This document shows positions 37,401-53,529 of a stretch of DNA of 64,000 nucleotides, piece by piece; positions within the stretch are counted from its first letter, which is position 1; the number at the start of each line of letters is the position of its first letter. This stretch comes from Liolophura sinensis (taxonomy: Eukaryota > Mollusca > Polyplacophora > Chitonida > Chitonidae), in assembly GCF_032854445.1 (NCBI RefSeq), contig NC_088295.1:9535385-9599384 (forward strand), written 5' to 3'. Made by a program: the position numbers and the translations under genes. The notes below the pieces were generated by a model that had not been told where the DNA came from, ran no database searches, and worked only from the letters and a program-made list of their open reading frames with translations.

Positions 37401-37743
37401 AAAGAGACATTTAAATCTTGCTTTAAATTGAGTGTAAAATAAATTCTGTCTCAAATATAGTTATATTCTTTCAACCTGAAAGTTGACTCTTATCATATCC
37501 ATGAGTTGAAGAGTTAAAAGTCTTGACCTATTCTTGTGGTCAGTTACAAGTGATAAAGTAATTCTTGGTTTTGTTCATTTTTCATTTGTTAATAATAATG
37601 TGTGCTGAATAGTAATATTTGTTAACATACATATGGTTTTGTTTATATTTCAGTTTCCTTTATGTGATGGAACACATAACAAGCATAATACTGAAACTGG
37701 AGACAATGTAGGACCAGTTGTTTTGAAGAGAAGAGGAAAATAA
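34446..37743 (+). CDS. CISD2: CISD1/2 CDGSH iron-sulfur domain protein (mitoNEET/NAF-1 family)
   Basis: Three exons give 131 residues: 34446-34542 (ATG 34446, donor GTAAGA), 37049-37257 (acceptor CTTTTCAG) and 37654-37743 (acceptor TATTTCAG, stop TAA). The protein has a short N-terminal segment like that of CISD2 ([20 protein letters not shown]), one membrane helix at about residues 36-54 ([19 protein letters not shown]), and a cytosolic CDGSH domain. The [2Fe-2S] ligands are all present in [16 protein letters not shown] (three Cys, one His). The end [10 protein letters not shown] is typical. Human CISD2 is 135 aa. The N-terminus resembles CISD2, while the loop before the cluster (DLGDK) resembles CISD1, so this is best seen as the unduplicated invertebrate CISD1/2. 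Family members anchor in the ER or outer mitochondrial membrane and act in iron-sulfur, calcium and redox balance and autophagy. Intron 2 starts with GC, not GT (AAG|GCAAGT): using the nearby GT would shift the frame. Intron 1 holds two SINE-A insertions. Confidence 0.95.
34795..34945 (+). mobile_element. SINE-A fragment in CISD intron 1
   Basis: Degraded body and tail: TCTCCGGTCGTGCGTGGGAA, CACCATAATGCTGGCCACTG and GTGTAAAATACCAGTCAAAT. The head is absent. Confidence 0.75.
34983..35254 (+). mobile_element. SINE-A full-length copy in CISD intron 1 with target-site duplication
   Basis: Intact head (GTGCCTCCGTGGCTCAGTCG), body and AATAAATGAAACAAA tail. TTCAAGTGCTATTA occurs at 34969-34982 and at 35255-35268, a 14-bp target-site duplication. 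The good match to the other full-length copies points to a fairly recent insertion. Confidence 0.95.
36528..36580 (+). mobile_element. SINE-A tail stub in CISD intron 1
   Basis: AAAATTCTTGAGTATGGCAT followed by ACATTCCAGTAAATAAATAA matches the diverged end of the family. Too short for more than a tentative call. Confidence 0.5.
37258..37266 (+). promoter_or_regulatory. GC 5' splice site of CISD intron 2
   Basis: The exon ends AAG|GCAAGT. The bases on both sides of the C match the donor consensus strongly, as is usual for GC-AG introns, and this placement alone keeps the frame from RSKK into FPLCDG. GC donors are spliced by the normal U2 machinery but are weaker and often alternatively used. 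Confidence 0.85.
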
Positions 37744-40264
37744 TAGAAACTTTATGTGTATCTAGTGCTATTTCCAAGTACCGTATGTATAAGGTTAGTT
37801 CATTAGTGCTGTTGTAGTGCAGAGATTTGGGCACAAGAGTAACGTTATGAAAAAAAGTAGAATTTATAACCTGCCCATGGAACATTGAATCTTCTGAAAA
37901 CTTAAAGGATTAACATTTACATAAAACCAGTTTAAATTTTGTGATTTTTTTGGCCAAAATCTATTAGGTGCTAAATACAGTGGACCTTCCCATTCTGTTT
38001 TGATGTACCCTAATTCTTCTAAGTTTTGGGACAGATATTAGCAGTGGTGAAAGTAGAATATTACATGTCTTTACCAGCTTTTTGGAAAATTAAAGATATG
38101 AGTATGTTATTCATTAGATGGTCTAACCATGTGAGAAAAAGAAACTCAGTATTCCTGCTATAATTACATGCATATTGGCTAAAAAGAGCAGACCAGGTGT
38201 TCCAAATTTTAGAACAATTAGGGTATATGCTGTGATTAATTATTTTTGGTTTTCAAAGGACAGGTTGGTTTTTAAAGCAGAAGTATGATTTACCAAGTAA
38301 ATAACTATGATAGAGTAGAGAATTACATATTTTGGGGGAAAAGACATGATATAAAAATCCAAGGTGTTGTCTTGATAGCTTTTGATATTTGGCATGTCTG
38401 AAGAAGTTAAAAAACCTTGTATGGAAAAGAAAACTTGAAGTCCCAGGAGGGAGAAAGTGAGAGAGAAATACAGTATGTTCAGACTGAATCCAGAATATTG
38501 TATTTTCTCATCTATATAGCCTTGATAAATTTCGTGTCATTGATGATTTTTAAGTTTTTCATTGAAATCCAGTGGGAGGGATTCCATAATTCCATCAGTG
38601 TATATATTTGTGCTTAGTTTACATTGTAGCTAGCTCCAACTGCAGTATTATAGGATATGACAACATGGGACTTGGTTCATTTATTAAGACAGTTGCAGAT
38701 TTTCTTCAGTTAGAATCTAGATGTGGAAATATGCAGCTAGTGTTGCAATATCAAAACCGAGTTTATATCTTTGATTTTCTTATGGGTACATGTGTTTTTG
38801 AGAAACTATTTGTTACTGGTGGGATATACATGTGCCTTAACAGGAAAATGGCTGCAATAAAAAAAATACCCGGAAACTAAATTTGCTATTGAATTGTCAA
38901 ATTACCCAACAAATTAATATCATCAGGAAAAAGTATGTAAGCAATCTCATAACTTTTCTTTGTCCATAACCATTATGTATGATTCAATTTTAACATAAGT
39001 ATTTTTTTATTTTAAATTAGCATATATTTATATCAAATATACTTGATTTCAATTTACCAAAGAAAGGAGAAAAAAATTGTTTGCAAATTTTAAAGCTACT
39101 GATTACCTCTATTTGAAGTATTACACTTCTGTCCTGACCACCTTGTGTTGTTGAACAGCTGAACTGCCCTGCTTTTATTACATATTAAAGTTTATGGGGA
39201 GGGTAAGGGCTTTATTTTTGAATATTAATGTTAAATGCTTTTAAGATGCATAATTTCTTTAGAACGAACAGATATATATGGTATCTGAGGAAGTATTATT
39301 TGCTTCTGATATCCTAAATAGTAATTAAACCAATACTCGTCGCTAGCCCTGAGAGGCTCAGCAATAAGAAGTCTAAGGCATCGTGAAGGGACACAACTCT
39401 GCTGTCCCGATGTTACATGTAGAATGTACTTGGGAATGGCGAATTGTTAAATGTAACTTTGTGATATACATGTTGCTTAGTGGTATTTTGTGATTATTTT
39501 GAGTATAAGATCAGTACAGAACCTTCAGTGTACATCTGATAATTGACTTTTGCGTGTAATTTTCCAGGGTGAAAGGACGATGGTGATAGTAGTGTTAGTT
39601 TCTCACCAGCCTGTCTGTTTACCAGTAGTATGTGTATCTTACTGGTTTTACTTCAGATCATGAGGTCATAATACCGTTTCTGTATCCATTAAGTTGGATT
39701 TCGTTGAGGATCTTTAAAGTGGCAGTTGATGAGGATAATTACCAAGCCACCCTTTCTCGGTTAGCTGTACTTTGTGTTATCAGTACTGCAGTATTTTGGA
39801 TCTGGAAATACTTTTGTATGTTTTATACGGAGATGAACATTGTTATTGGTGATGGTTGCCAAAGTGTGAAATTATAAATTTGTATAACAGGAAATATATC
39901 AATTCACCTCTGTCTGCATATCAACCATTTGAGAGTTCTGAGCAGATCAGATACCGTTGTGATTGGTTTTGTTGATCAAAGAAATAAAGAGATGTTAATG
40001 CAAGATGAATCGGTGCGGAGTTATATTGGTGTACGATCATTGCATCAGCGAGAATAACTCACCAAGTTACGCCGCATAGGCACGTTTCCTGTTATAGGCC
40101 ACCTTGGTGAATTCCCCGCGCCATGAAATTTACAAGGTGTGTCTATGAAAGAAACGCGGCTCCGCACAGCGACTGTTGTATGAAGAATGATTACCCAGAT
40201 CATGGCAGTCACTAAACCTCTAACTAAATTTGTCATTGCACTTACTTCTGAAAATCCATTGTTT
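37744..40264 (+). other. Probable 3' UTR and downstream flank of CISD
   Basis: AT-rich DNA without SINEs for over 2 kb after the stop codon, consistent with a long 3' UTR at its start. Candidate AATAAA signals are at 38856-38861 and 39983-39988. A 90-codon ORF (38608-38880) here has no recognisable similarity. The true transcript end cannot be fixed from sequence alone. Confidence 0.4.
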
Positions 40265-40468
40265 GTATTTATTTCTTTATCTATTTATGTATTTGTTTAT
40301 TTTATTCGTGTTTTACGCCGTACTCAAGAATATTTCACTTGTACGACAGCGGCAGAACCCGGGGATAAACCCACGATCTTCGGAAAGGATGCTTGCATAC
40401 ATTCCCACGCACGAGAGGAAGTCGACATGAGCTGGACCGGAACTCACAGCGATCGCATTGGTGAGAGG
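40265..40468 (-). mobile_element. SINE-A copy, degraded
   Basis: Plus orientation: TATTTATTTCTTTATC tail, GTGTTTTACGCCGTACTCAA, ATTTCACTTGTACGACAGCG, then GAACTCACAGCGATCGCATT near the lost head. Internal deletions are present. Confidence 0.8.
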
Positions 40469-43174
40469 ACCATTGTGCCGCGGTGGCACACTAAACCACT
40501 TCGGTCCCTCATTGGCAGTAAGTTTAACATCATGTATGGTGATATGGCTGACTAGCAGGAATACTATGTGGCGATCTTGGTAATGAGTCACTGAGTCATT
40601 GGCGACGCGATCACCTGGAAGTGACTTTCCGTTGCCAGTCGGCACACACACAAGCCTATTCCACCTCCATGGTCTAAGTTACCCCAACTAGCTACTTTAA
40701 CTCTTTACACTTTCAAGAAGAACAGACATATTGGTACAAAGAATTTTATCAATGCGCGTGCCCTACCGGTACCGAAACTGGATACAAATGTCTGCATGTC
40801 AAGAATTACTTTCCCGGATTGTTTCAAAACGTTTTGTTTTGAATTGAAGCTTCACCATGACCATTAACAGATCGAATTCGAGTTCTTGTTTTGGATTTGA
40901 AAGAGGGCAACAAAATCTTCTTCAGTTCCACTACATACAAGGGTTCCTATTCCAGGGATGTTGGTTCATCTGGTTGCTTGAATTTCTTATTAAGAACATC
41001 TTTGTGAAATTTATGATTATTTCTTTAGGTACAAATTGTGCCTTCCTTTTGAGTTATCTACTTGTTGTCGTATGAATACGACTATATGCAGGAATTATCG
41101 AAAAGTAATCCTCACCAGGCTCGATTTTTCTTATTCAGTAAACTGTGTGTTTATGATCTGCTAGCTTTAAACAACCCATATATAGTCAACTCAATCAAAG
41201 ACATATATCCACCTTTGCTGGATTAAAAGAAAACTACAGGCTTTCCATGCAGTTGGTATACATGCATATCTTATCTGGACTGCTATTTATACAAAAGACC
41301 AAAATGGTTTGCTATCACTTTACACGCGGTAAGAAATTTGTCACTGCAGCTTTACAACAGTAAGGGTGTGAGGAGCTCGTCAGCACGCGTACACGAATTG
41401 CGCAACCGTATGTGAATTACATGTACGCCACCTATAAAAAAAAAAGGTTGAATGGAGTGGGGGAGATATAATACTGTTACCAACTGGTATTTAATCGACC
41501 GTTGTTCGTAGCCTATTTTTATCGTTACAACAAACTCAGCAGAGAGATCCATACATGCAAGATCGACTGAATCTGTAAGCTAACTCTGTATGTGTTACAG
41601 TAATCGGTGATGGAGACGAGACTGGACCGTTGTAAATTTATGGTATGTTTTGCAACGGTCCATACATAATCAGATCTCATAATGAGTCTTTGGGAGCATT
41701 TTAATGACACCAGGGATCAATAACAGCATGCAGCTTCAGTATGCAATAACAGCAGTTTTGAGATCATTGGGACAAAGTTTCTTTGGGAAAATGACTTTCC
41801 CCTCACTCTGGTTAGAACATGCCTTCACGAAGCCTTTTGACTCGGCGGACAAAACGTGTGCAAGGAGGTTAACACGATTGTAAGACATCGACATTCCCGC
41901 AGATTTAATAAGGTCGTCATCGAACATAACATCGTTTGTACCTTTTTTCCAGAGCATTCTCTACATTTTACAGTAATTTAGACCCTATATCCTAGCTGCA
42001 TGTATATGCCATTGCCCTCCATTGCCTTAATCAATGATTGTTGTCAGATATTCGCGCTTGGCTCAACCAACCTCACTTCTAATATTATTCTTACCCGACC
42101 CATGTCCCTATATGCTTCCCTTGCCTCCAAGTGACGCTTGACCCAATTACAATTATATGCTTTTTGTTCGAGGTATCAACGACCTCATCACCCATACTTG
42201 TTTATCGCACTGTTTTGTGAATATCTGCATGAAGCAGACCTTCGTAAAATGTCGAATGCCATGCGTAATTTGGAGCTGTTCGTTCTGTGAGTATATCTTT
42301 GGAAATGTATATATTCGTACACGTATCCATCCACACCTGGACCACTTTGTCTGTTTGCTCGTGCATGCATCTTAATGAATGTCAGCCAAACATCACTGCA
42401 CGTGTCATCGTCAGCGCAGGTTTAACGTTATACCGTGCTGAGTTACAAAAACGTAGATTAAGAAGAATTCGTTTTTAAACTGTTCCTCCTCACATGCATG
42501 TCGTTGACAGTGGTCGGACGATTGTCTCCACATTTCTGAACAGCTTTAACCAAAAATCCTCCAAAGCGCGTTTTCGCATGAGCTTCTTTGGTGTTAATCA
42601 GTCTTTTTATGACCTTTTTCAGTTTTTCACCTTTTATTGATTTTTGAGCCGCCAACATGTGGTGAATTCTTTCATGCACATATATGCGCAATGCCAAGTC
42701 GACACTTTAATATGCAACAACTTTTCCCAGCCTTTGGTGACGAACGCTTATTTGTCGAGTTTGTCAGTTCACCTTTTTAGTTATGTTCAATTTTCCTGGG
42801 AACTTTGTCCTAAAATGAGCCAGGTATAACTTACTACACTAAAACAAATACGAAAACAATTTTACTAGATGTGGGAAACGAATCTGTAAAAATGGTTGAA
42901 ATCTTTACGTCGAATTAACAGATATTCGTATACCAGCCGTCAACCGTCTATTTTCGCACACCTCAAACCTCAAACGAGATGTAACGATACAGTATTCACT
43001 AGAAATTGTTACTTCGCCGAAAAACGCCTTCAGAAGGGTTCTTACTCTGTCTGCTATTCTTGCAGTCCTACCAGAAGCTTAACTTAACATAACAAAGCGT
43101 AAGTGTGTATATGCCTGTAGGTTACATGGCACAATCGACGAAGTCGCATAAGGGAATCCCTTTCCACCATTATG
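40469..43174. other. Intergenic DNA between CISD and UBE2D, no gene recognised
   Basis: Only chance ORFs of 81 codons or fewer are present. No repeat family recognised. Confidence 0.45.
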
Positions 43175-43330
43175 ATACTATTTACTAATTCATTTGGTTC
43201 TTGGTTAACGCCTTGCATACTGGAAAATCTTTCACGTATACTATCGCGTTCACGTTTACGGGTACAGAAACCGGGAAGTGTCGGATATAAACCACCAATC
43301 TGTGGCAAGTTACTGGTGTACTTTTCCATG
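43175..43330 (-). mobile_element. SINE-A remnant, strongly degraded
   Basis: Diverged but collinear landmarks in plus orientation: TTGGTTAACGCCTTGCATAC, GTACAGAAACCGGGAAGTGT, TAAACCACCAATCTGTGGCA. Old insertion. Confidence 0.5.
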
Positions 43331-43526
43331 TCTAATGTACAAATATGCACACCATATTGATGTTGCACAATGGGAATTAAAGAGTGACCGTTCCTTAGCA
43401 TTACGGCACAAGGCACACCCAATGTTTTAATGTTCAATGTGCTAGAAAACATGCAAATATGGCTACAAAACTATTGTTATACACCGCGCAACGAAGTTAG
43501 AGAGGGGAGGGCAAACTGGAGTGACC

Positions 43527-43554
43527 CTGTCTGTCCGTCTGTCTGTCTGTCTGT
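43527..43554. repeat. (CTGT)n microsatellite
   Basis: Seven tandem CTGT units with one variant (CCGT). Confidence 0.9.
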
Positions 43555-43969
43555 AGGCACAATTTTATCCATGCATCTCCTTCCAAACTTCTCCGCAGAT
43601 TTCGGTGAATCTTACCATACACCTTGCATACCATCTGAACTTGCATGCTTAAGTTTAATGGCAATCGGGTAATTATTTTCATGATCAACCCCATTTAAGA
43701 CTTATGGTGTAATAGTGATTTTTCATGTATTCAGATTTTGCCCATGCAACTCTTCCTAAAGTACTGCATGCACCTATTTCCATGAAATTTAATAAGCATA
43801 CATCTTCCCTATCATCTAATCTTGCGTATGCTTCAGTTTAAAATCGGGTTATTGTTTTTATAATTACTCTCGCTCAGATACTTAGTGCACTAATGGGTTT
43901 ACATGTACGCTGTTTTCTCTTTTGATTGGTACATTTCTCCGTTTCAAAAAAAGAGGTTGGCATGAAAAG

Positions 43970-44056
43970 TGGAGGAGGAGGGGGGGGGGGTACTGAACAT
44001 ACATTTATGTTGCCTCCACCCCCTCTCCCACCATTTTTTTTTTTTTTTTTTTTTTT
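43970..44056. repeat. G-tract, C-tract and poly-T block upstream of UBE2D copy 1
   Basis: A GGA/G run with 11 consecutive G (43980-43990) is followed 20 bases later by a C-rich stretch (GCCTCCACCCCCTCTCCCACC, 44012-44032, written here in full as 21 positions of mostly C) and then 23 T (44034-44056). The G and C blocks can pair with each other. The block is about 260 bp before the UBE2D copy 1 start codon. Confidence 0.75.
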
Positions 44057-44248
44057 GCGGGCACCGGTACCCCTGGTCTCGATGCTTTCTTCCTACGCCA
44101 TTGAGTTGAGTTGAAGGATTTCGTTCCTGGATGCAAGGACGGTTTTGCCCCTTTGGCTAGAGGAAACAACTGATTGGCTTACACCGTCCATGACATGCCT
44201 TTGATCCACTTGGGGGCGCTATCTTTTGTTGACCTTGATGGCTAGTGC

Positions 44249-44259
44249 GCGCATGCTCA
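44249..44259 (+). promoter_or_regulatory. NRF1-like promoter motif of UBE2D copy 1
   Basis: GCGCATGCTCA lies 56 bases before the ATG and also occurs upstream of UBE2D copy 2 (58013-58023). It resembles the NRF1 palindrome TGCGCATGCGC in one half. Both copies also share a GGCGCT-containing stretch slightly further upstream. The motif's role is inferred from its conservation between the two promoters. Confidence 0.5.
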
Positions 44260-44314
44260 GGATCCAAGTGCTGGGACGAAAAGGCTACAGGGGCATCTTA
44301 AAAATCGGCAGAAT

Positions 44315-48853
<4,539 letters not shown>

Positions 48854-51094
48854 CCGAATTTCTATTTAAGGTTGGTAGAAATCTTTATCTTCAGTCATTT
48901 TCTGTTTTCTTTATTAACATGTTATTCCTCTTCGTCCTCTCTCTGTAGAACAATGATGTTTTTGGGATCTGGAAGCGAAGCCCCTATGGGGATGTTTCTG
49001 AGATGGTCAGAATTTTCCACCAATTTACCGAAGCAGTTCCACCTTTAGAGTGTTCTGCCGCGGTGTGTTTTAGCGTCTCCTTAGGTTTTCTTCTATGTGG
49101 GTATGTACACCCGACTAGAGCATCGTTATTGTGAAACACAATACTTAGTTTATAAAATACCGGTCAAATTATGTTGCTAAGCAATAAAAATTTAGTGTTG
49201 TCTGTTCGCACTCTTTAACTGCATGTTACAAAATGGTGGCATTTCCAGTAATTCGTCAAGGACATGATTAAAGAAATGATTGGTGCAGTTAGTGACGGCT
49301 CTTGACAAGTAAATAAGTTGACGAGCTGGTAAAATTTTGAAAGCTACAAGTCCTCTTTGGCTAGGGAAAATTTTGGTAGGGGTATTTACAACAGGAGTAT
49401 AGGGGTCAGTATGACCGGGAAGATGAAAAGAAAGGGTGGAAGGAATACCATGATTACAATACGTGTATGACGCTGACAAAAGTGTTACGTGGTGTCAGGG
49501 TTAGGCATGCTTTGAGTTTCTCCTAGAAAGCTGAATATAATCTACCACACCAGGTTTAATATTGCCGAAATGGTCATTTGTTGCTGGTTAAAATAACGTT
49601 CAATTAAAATTATGTACCCCAGTCTTAAGCCAGGTCACATAGTTCATTGACTCAGTTCTTTGGTGGCTGCTAGCTCACTGTACTCAACAGTTTCCAGTGT
49701 TGGATAAAGGACATACCCATCAAACCATTACACTATTTTTCTTGGGTACATTTGAAATTTTATGCGCGAAACACACATGCTTGACTTAAATTGATCTACA
49801 AGTGCATCTCAAGTGCATCTGAATTAAATCAGCTCTGGCTCAAACCATTGTTTTGGGTTATTTTGCTTTTCTTTTTATGATTGCTGATTTATTATGATTG
49901 CATTTGTTTAAGATTTCCAAAGAATTACCTCACTAAATTCTGGTATGAAGTATGAATGAAATATTTATGAATCAATTTAATGAATAATCTGAACAATAAT
50001 TCTGGTTTTCATTTCAGCAATTTACCTTTCGTCATTGGTGTCCTTCCTTGGGAGGCTCAACTGTGTGTGTGTGTGTGTGTGTGTAGAATCCCAAACTACA
50101 ACTCTAAAGAACTGAGGAGTTTCATCATGTTACTCTGAAGTGATTCATTACAACCCTACCATACAGTACACCTGTCCAGGAGATATTACTTGGGTGCCAA
50201 GTATTAGACTTTTTACTCCATCATGGAAATTTTTATATGGAGACTCTTTAGATGTCTGTACAGAGCAACAGAAGCAAATGTTTTTTGTAGCTGGGATCTG
50301 TTAAGTGACTTAAGTGCCACTGTCCTTACTCATCCAGCTTCACAAATTAACGCACACACAATTCTGACATCCTTGATCAACACAAAGCAAATAGTGCTTG
50401 AGTATTAATTGCGTATGATAGTGACCATGCTGTTATGTCAAGGAAAAGTCTGACAGTTGCACTAGTCCAGAATTGGTCGCAGAGAAGATGTTGTACTGAT
50501 TGTAAGTACTTCTCTAAGTCATTGATAAGCAACTTCATGTGCAGTTAAATTATAGTAGAAAATAATCTGTTATTATTCTGTTATATGATACATGTACTTT
50601 ACCTGAGATATGAGTAAACATCACTGTGAGACCTCAAAAACTTTATTTCAACTTTTGAAATGAGAGAATTTAAGTATGTGCTCAAAATTTACCTCAATTG
50701 CACAGACATGACTCACTGGCATTTATTAATGTTTTGAATTAGGTGAAAAGATTTTTACATTGTGCATATAACGATTTGTACGAAATTTGACTGACTTTTA
50801 TATTGTCTTGTTATAATGGTTAGATTTCCATGGAGATTTTATTGTTCTTTAACATAATAAATATAAAGTTTTAAGCAGTGTTCATTATTCAGGTGAATTC
50901 ACCCAATCGAAATCCTCAGATCTCTTCATGGCCATCAAATAAAAAAAGGGAACTTATTTAAGATATAAACCATTGAGATTTTGAATATTTTCAAAAACTT
51001 TTCTTGTTAAATTACATGTATGCTTGAAAAATATTTCAGTGAATGCGCTTGTTAGGTTAAGGAGGGTACATACATGTACATATATTTTTTCTTT
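48854..51094 (+). other. 3' UTR and downstream flank of UBE2D copy 1
   Basis: A candidate polyadenylation signal AATAAA is at 49183-49188, about 330 bases after the stop, followed by a GT-rich stretch (GTGTTGTCTGTTCG) as expected for a cleavage site. Beyond it are AT-rich intergenic DNA, a (TG)n run and chance ORFs only. Confidence 0.5.
50062..50084. repeat. (TG)n microsatellite
   Basis: About eleven uninterrupted TG units. Confidence 0.95.
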
Positions 51095-53529
51095 GCCGTG
51101 TTAAGTTTGGTGGCATTAGAGAGATAGGCTATGTGATTTGTTCGTCATGTTGAGTTTGATGGCATCAGAGAGATAGGCTATGTGATTTGTTTGCCATGTT
51201 GAGTTTGATGGCATCAGAGAGATAGGCTATGTGATTTGTTTGCCATGTTGAGTTTGGTGGCATCAGAGAGATATGCTATGTGATTTGTTCGCCACATTGA
51301 GTTTGGTGGCATCAGAGAGATAGGCTATGTGATTTGTTCGCCGTGTTGAGTTTGGTGGCATCAGAGAGATAGGCTATGTGATTTGTTCGCCACGTTGAGT
51401 TTGGTGACATCAGAGAGATAGGCCATGTGATTTGTTCGCCATGTTCAGTTTGGTGGCATCAGAGAGATGGGCTATGGGATTTGTTTGCCGTGTGGAGTTC
51501 GGTGGCATCAGAGAGATAGGCTATGTGATTTGTTCGTCATGTTGAGTTTGGTGGCATCAGAGAGATAGGCTATGTGATTTGTTTGCCACGTTGAGTTTGG
51601 TGGCATCAGAGAGATAGGCTTTGTGATTTGTTCGCCGTGTTGAGTTTGGTGGCATTAGAGAGATAGGCTTTGTGATTTGTTCGCCATGTTGAGTTTGGTG
51701 GCATCAGAGAGATAGGCTATGTGATTTGTTTGGTGGCATCAGAGAGATAGGCTATGTGATTTGTTTGCCATGTTGAGTTTGGTGGCATCAGAGAGGTAGG
51801 CTATGTGATTTGTTCGTCATGTTGAGTTTGGTGGCATCAGAGAGATAGGCTATGTGATTTGTTCGTCATGTTGAGTTTGATGGCATCAGAGAGATAGGCT
51901 ATGTGATTTGTTCGCCATGTTGAGTTTGGTGGCATCAGAGAGATAGGCTATGTGATTTGTTCGTCATGTTGAGTTTGATGGCATCAGAGAGATAGGCTAT
52001 GTGATTTGTTCGCCATGTTGGGTTTGGTGGCATCAGAGAGATAGGCTATGTGATTTGTTCGCCATGTTGAGTTTGGTGGCATCAGAGAGATAGGCTATGT
52101 GATTTGTTTGCCACGTTGAGTTTGGTGGCATTAGAGAGATAGGCTTTGTGATTTGTTCGCCATGTTGAGTTTGGTGGCATCAGAGAGATAGGCTATGTGA
52201 TTTGTTCGTCATGTAGAGTTTGGTGGTATCAGAGAGATAAGCTATGTGATTTGTTCACCATGTTGAGTTTGGTGGCATCAGAGAGATAGGCTTTGTGATT
52301 TGTTCGCCATGTTGAGTTTGGTGGCATCAGAGAGATAGGCTTTGTGATTTGTTCGTCATGTTGAGTTTGGTGGCATCAGAGAGATAGGCTTTGTGATTTG
52401 TTCGCCATGTTGAGTTTGGTGGCATCAGAGAGATAGGCTATGTGATTTGTTCGCCATGTTGAGTTTGGTGGCATCAGAGAGATAGGCTATGTGATTTGTT
52501 CGTCATGTTGAGTTTGATGGCATCAGAGAGATAGGCTACGTGATTTGTTTGCCGTGTGGAGTTCGGTGGCATCAGAGAGATAGGCTATGTGATTTGTTCG
52601 CCATGTTGAGTTTGGTGGCATCAGAGAGATGGGCTATGGGATTTGTTTGCCGTGTGGAGTTCGGTGGCATCAGAGAGATAGACTATGTGATTTGTTCGCC
52701 ATGTTGAGTTTGGTGGCATCAGAGAGATAGGCTATGTAATTTGTTCGCCATGTTGAGTTTGGTGGCATCAGAGAGATAGGCTTTGTGATTTGTTCGCCAC
52801 ATTGAGTTTGGTGGCATCAGAGAGATAGGCTATGTGATTTGTTCGCCTTGTTGAGTTTGGTGGCATCAGAGAGGTAGGCTATGTGATTTGTTCGCCTTGT
52901 TCAGTTTGGTGGCATCAGAGAGATAGGCTATAGGATTTGTTTGCCGTGTGGAGTTCGGTGGCATCAGAGAGATAGGCTATGTAATTTGTTCGCCATGTTG
53001 AGTTTGGTGGCATCAGAGAGATAGGCTTTGTGATTTGTTCGCCACATTGAGTTTGGTGGCATCAGAGAGATAGGCTATGTGATTTGTTCGCCTTGTTGAG
53101 TTTGGTGGCATCAGAGAGGTAGGCTATGTGATTTGTTCGCCTTGTTCAGTTTGGTGGCATCAGAGAGATAGGCTATGGGATTTGTTTGCCGTGTGGAGTT
53201 CGGTGGCATCAGAGAGATAGGCTATGTGATTTGTTCGCCACGTTGAGTTTGGTGGCATCAGAGAGATAGGCTATGTGATTTGTTTGCCACGTTGAGTTTG
53301 GTGGCATCAGAGAGGTAGGCTATGTGATTTGTTCGCCATGTTGAGTTTGGTGGCATCAGAGAGGTAGGCCATGTAATTTGTTTGCCATGTTGAGTTTGAT
53401 GGTATCAGAGAGATAGGCTATGTGATTTGTTCGCCATGTTGAGTTTGGTGGTATCAGAGAGAAAGGCTATGTGATTTGTTCACCATGTTGAGTTTGGTGG
53501 CATCAGAGAGATAGGCTGTGTGATTTGTT
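51095..53529. repeat. Minisatellite, 49-bp unit, about 50 copies
   Basis: The unit is close to GCCATGTTGAGTTTGGTGGC, ATCAGAGAGATAGGCTATGT, GATTTGTTC (49 bp) and is very uniform over 2.4 kb. Variants (CTTTGTG, GCCACGTTG, GCCGTGTGGAGTTCGG) are dispersed, and one unit near 51725 is shortened. A block of five units starting at 52732 recurs at 52977 (offset 245 = 5 x 49), showing higher-order duplication. Every frame has stops, so it is non-coding. It separates the two UBE2D genes. Confidence 0.97.
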
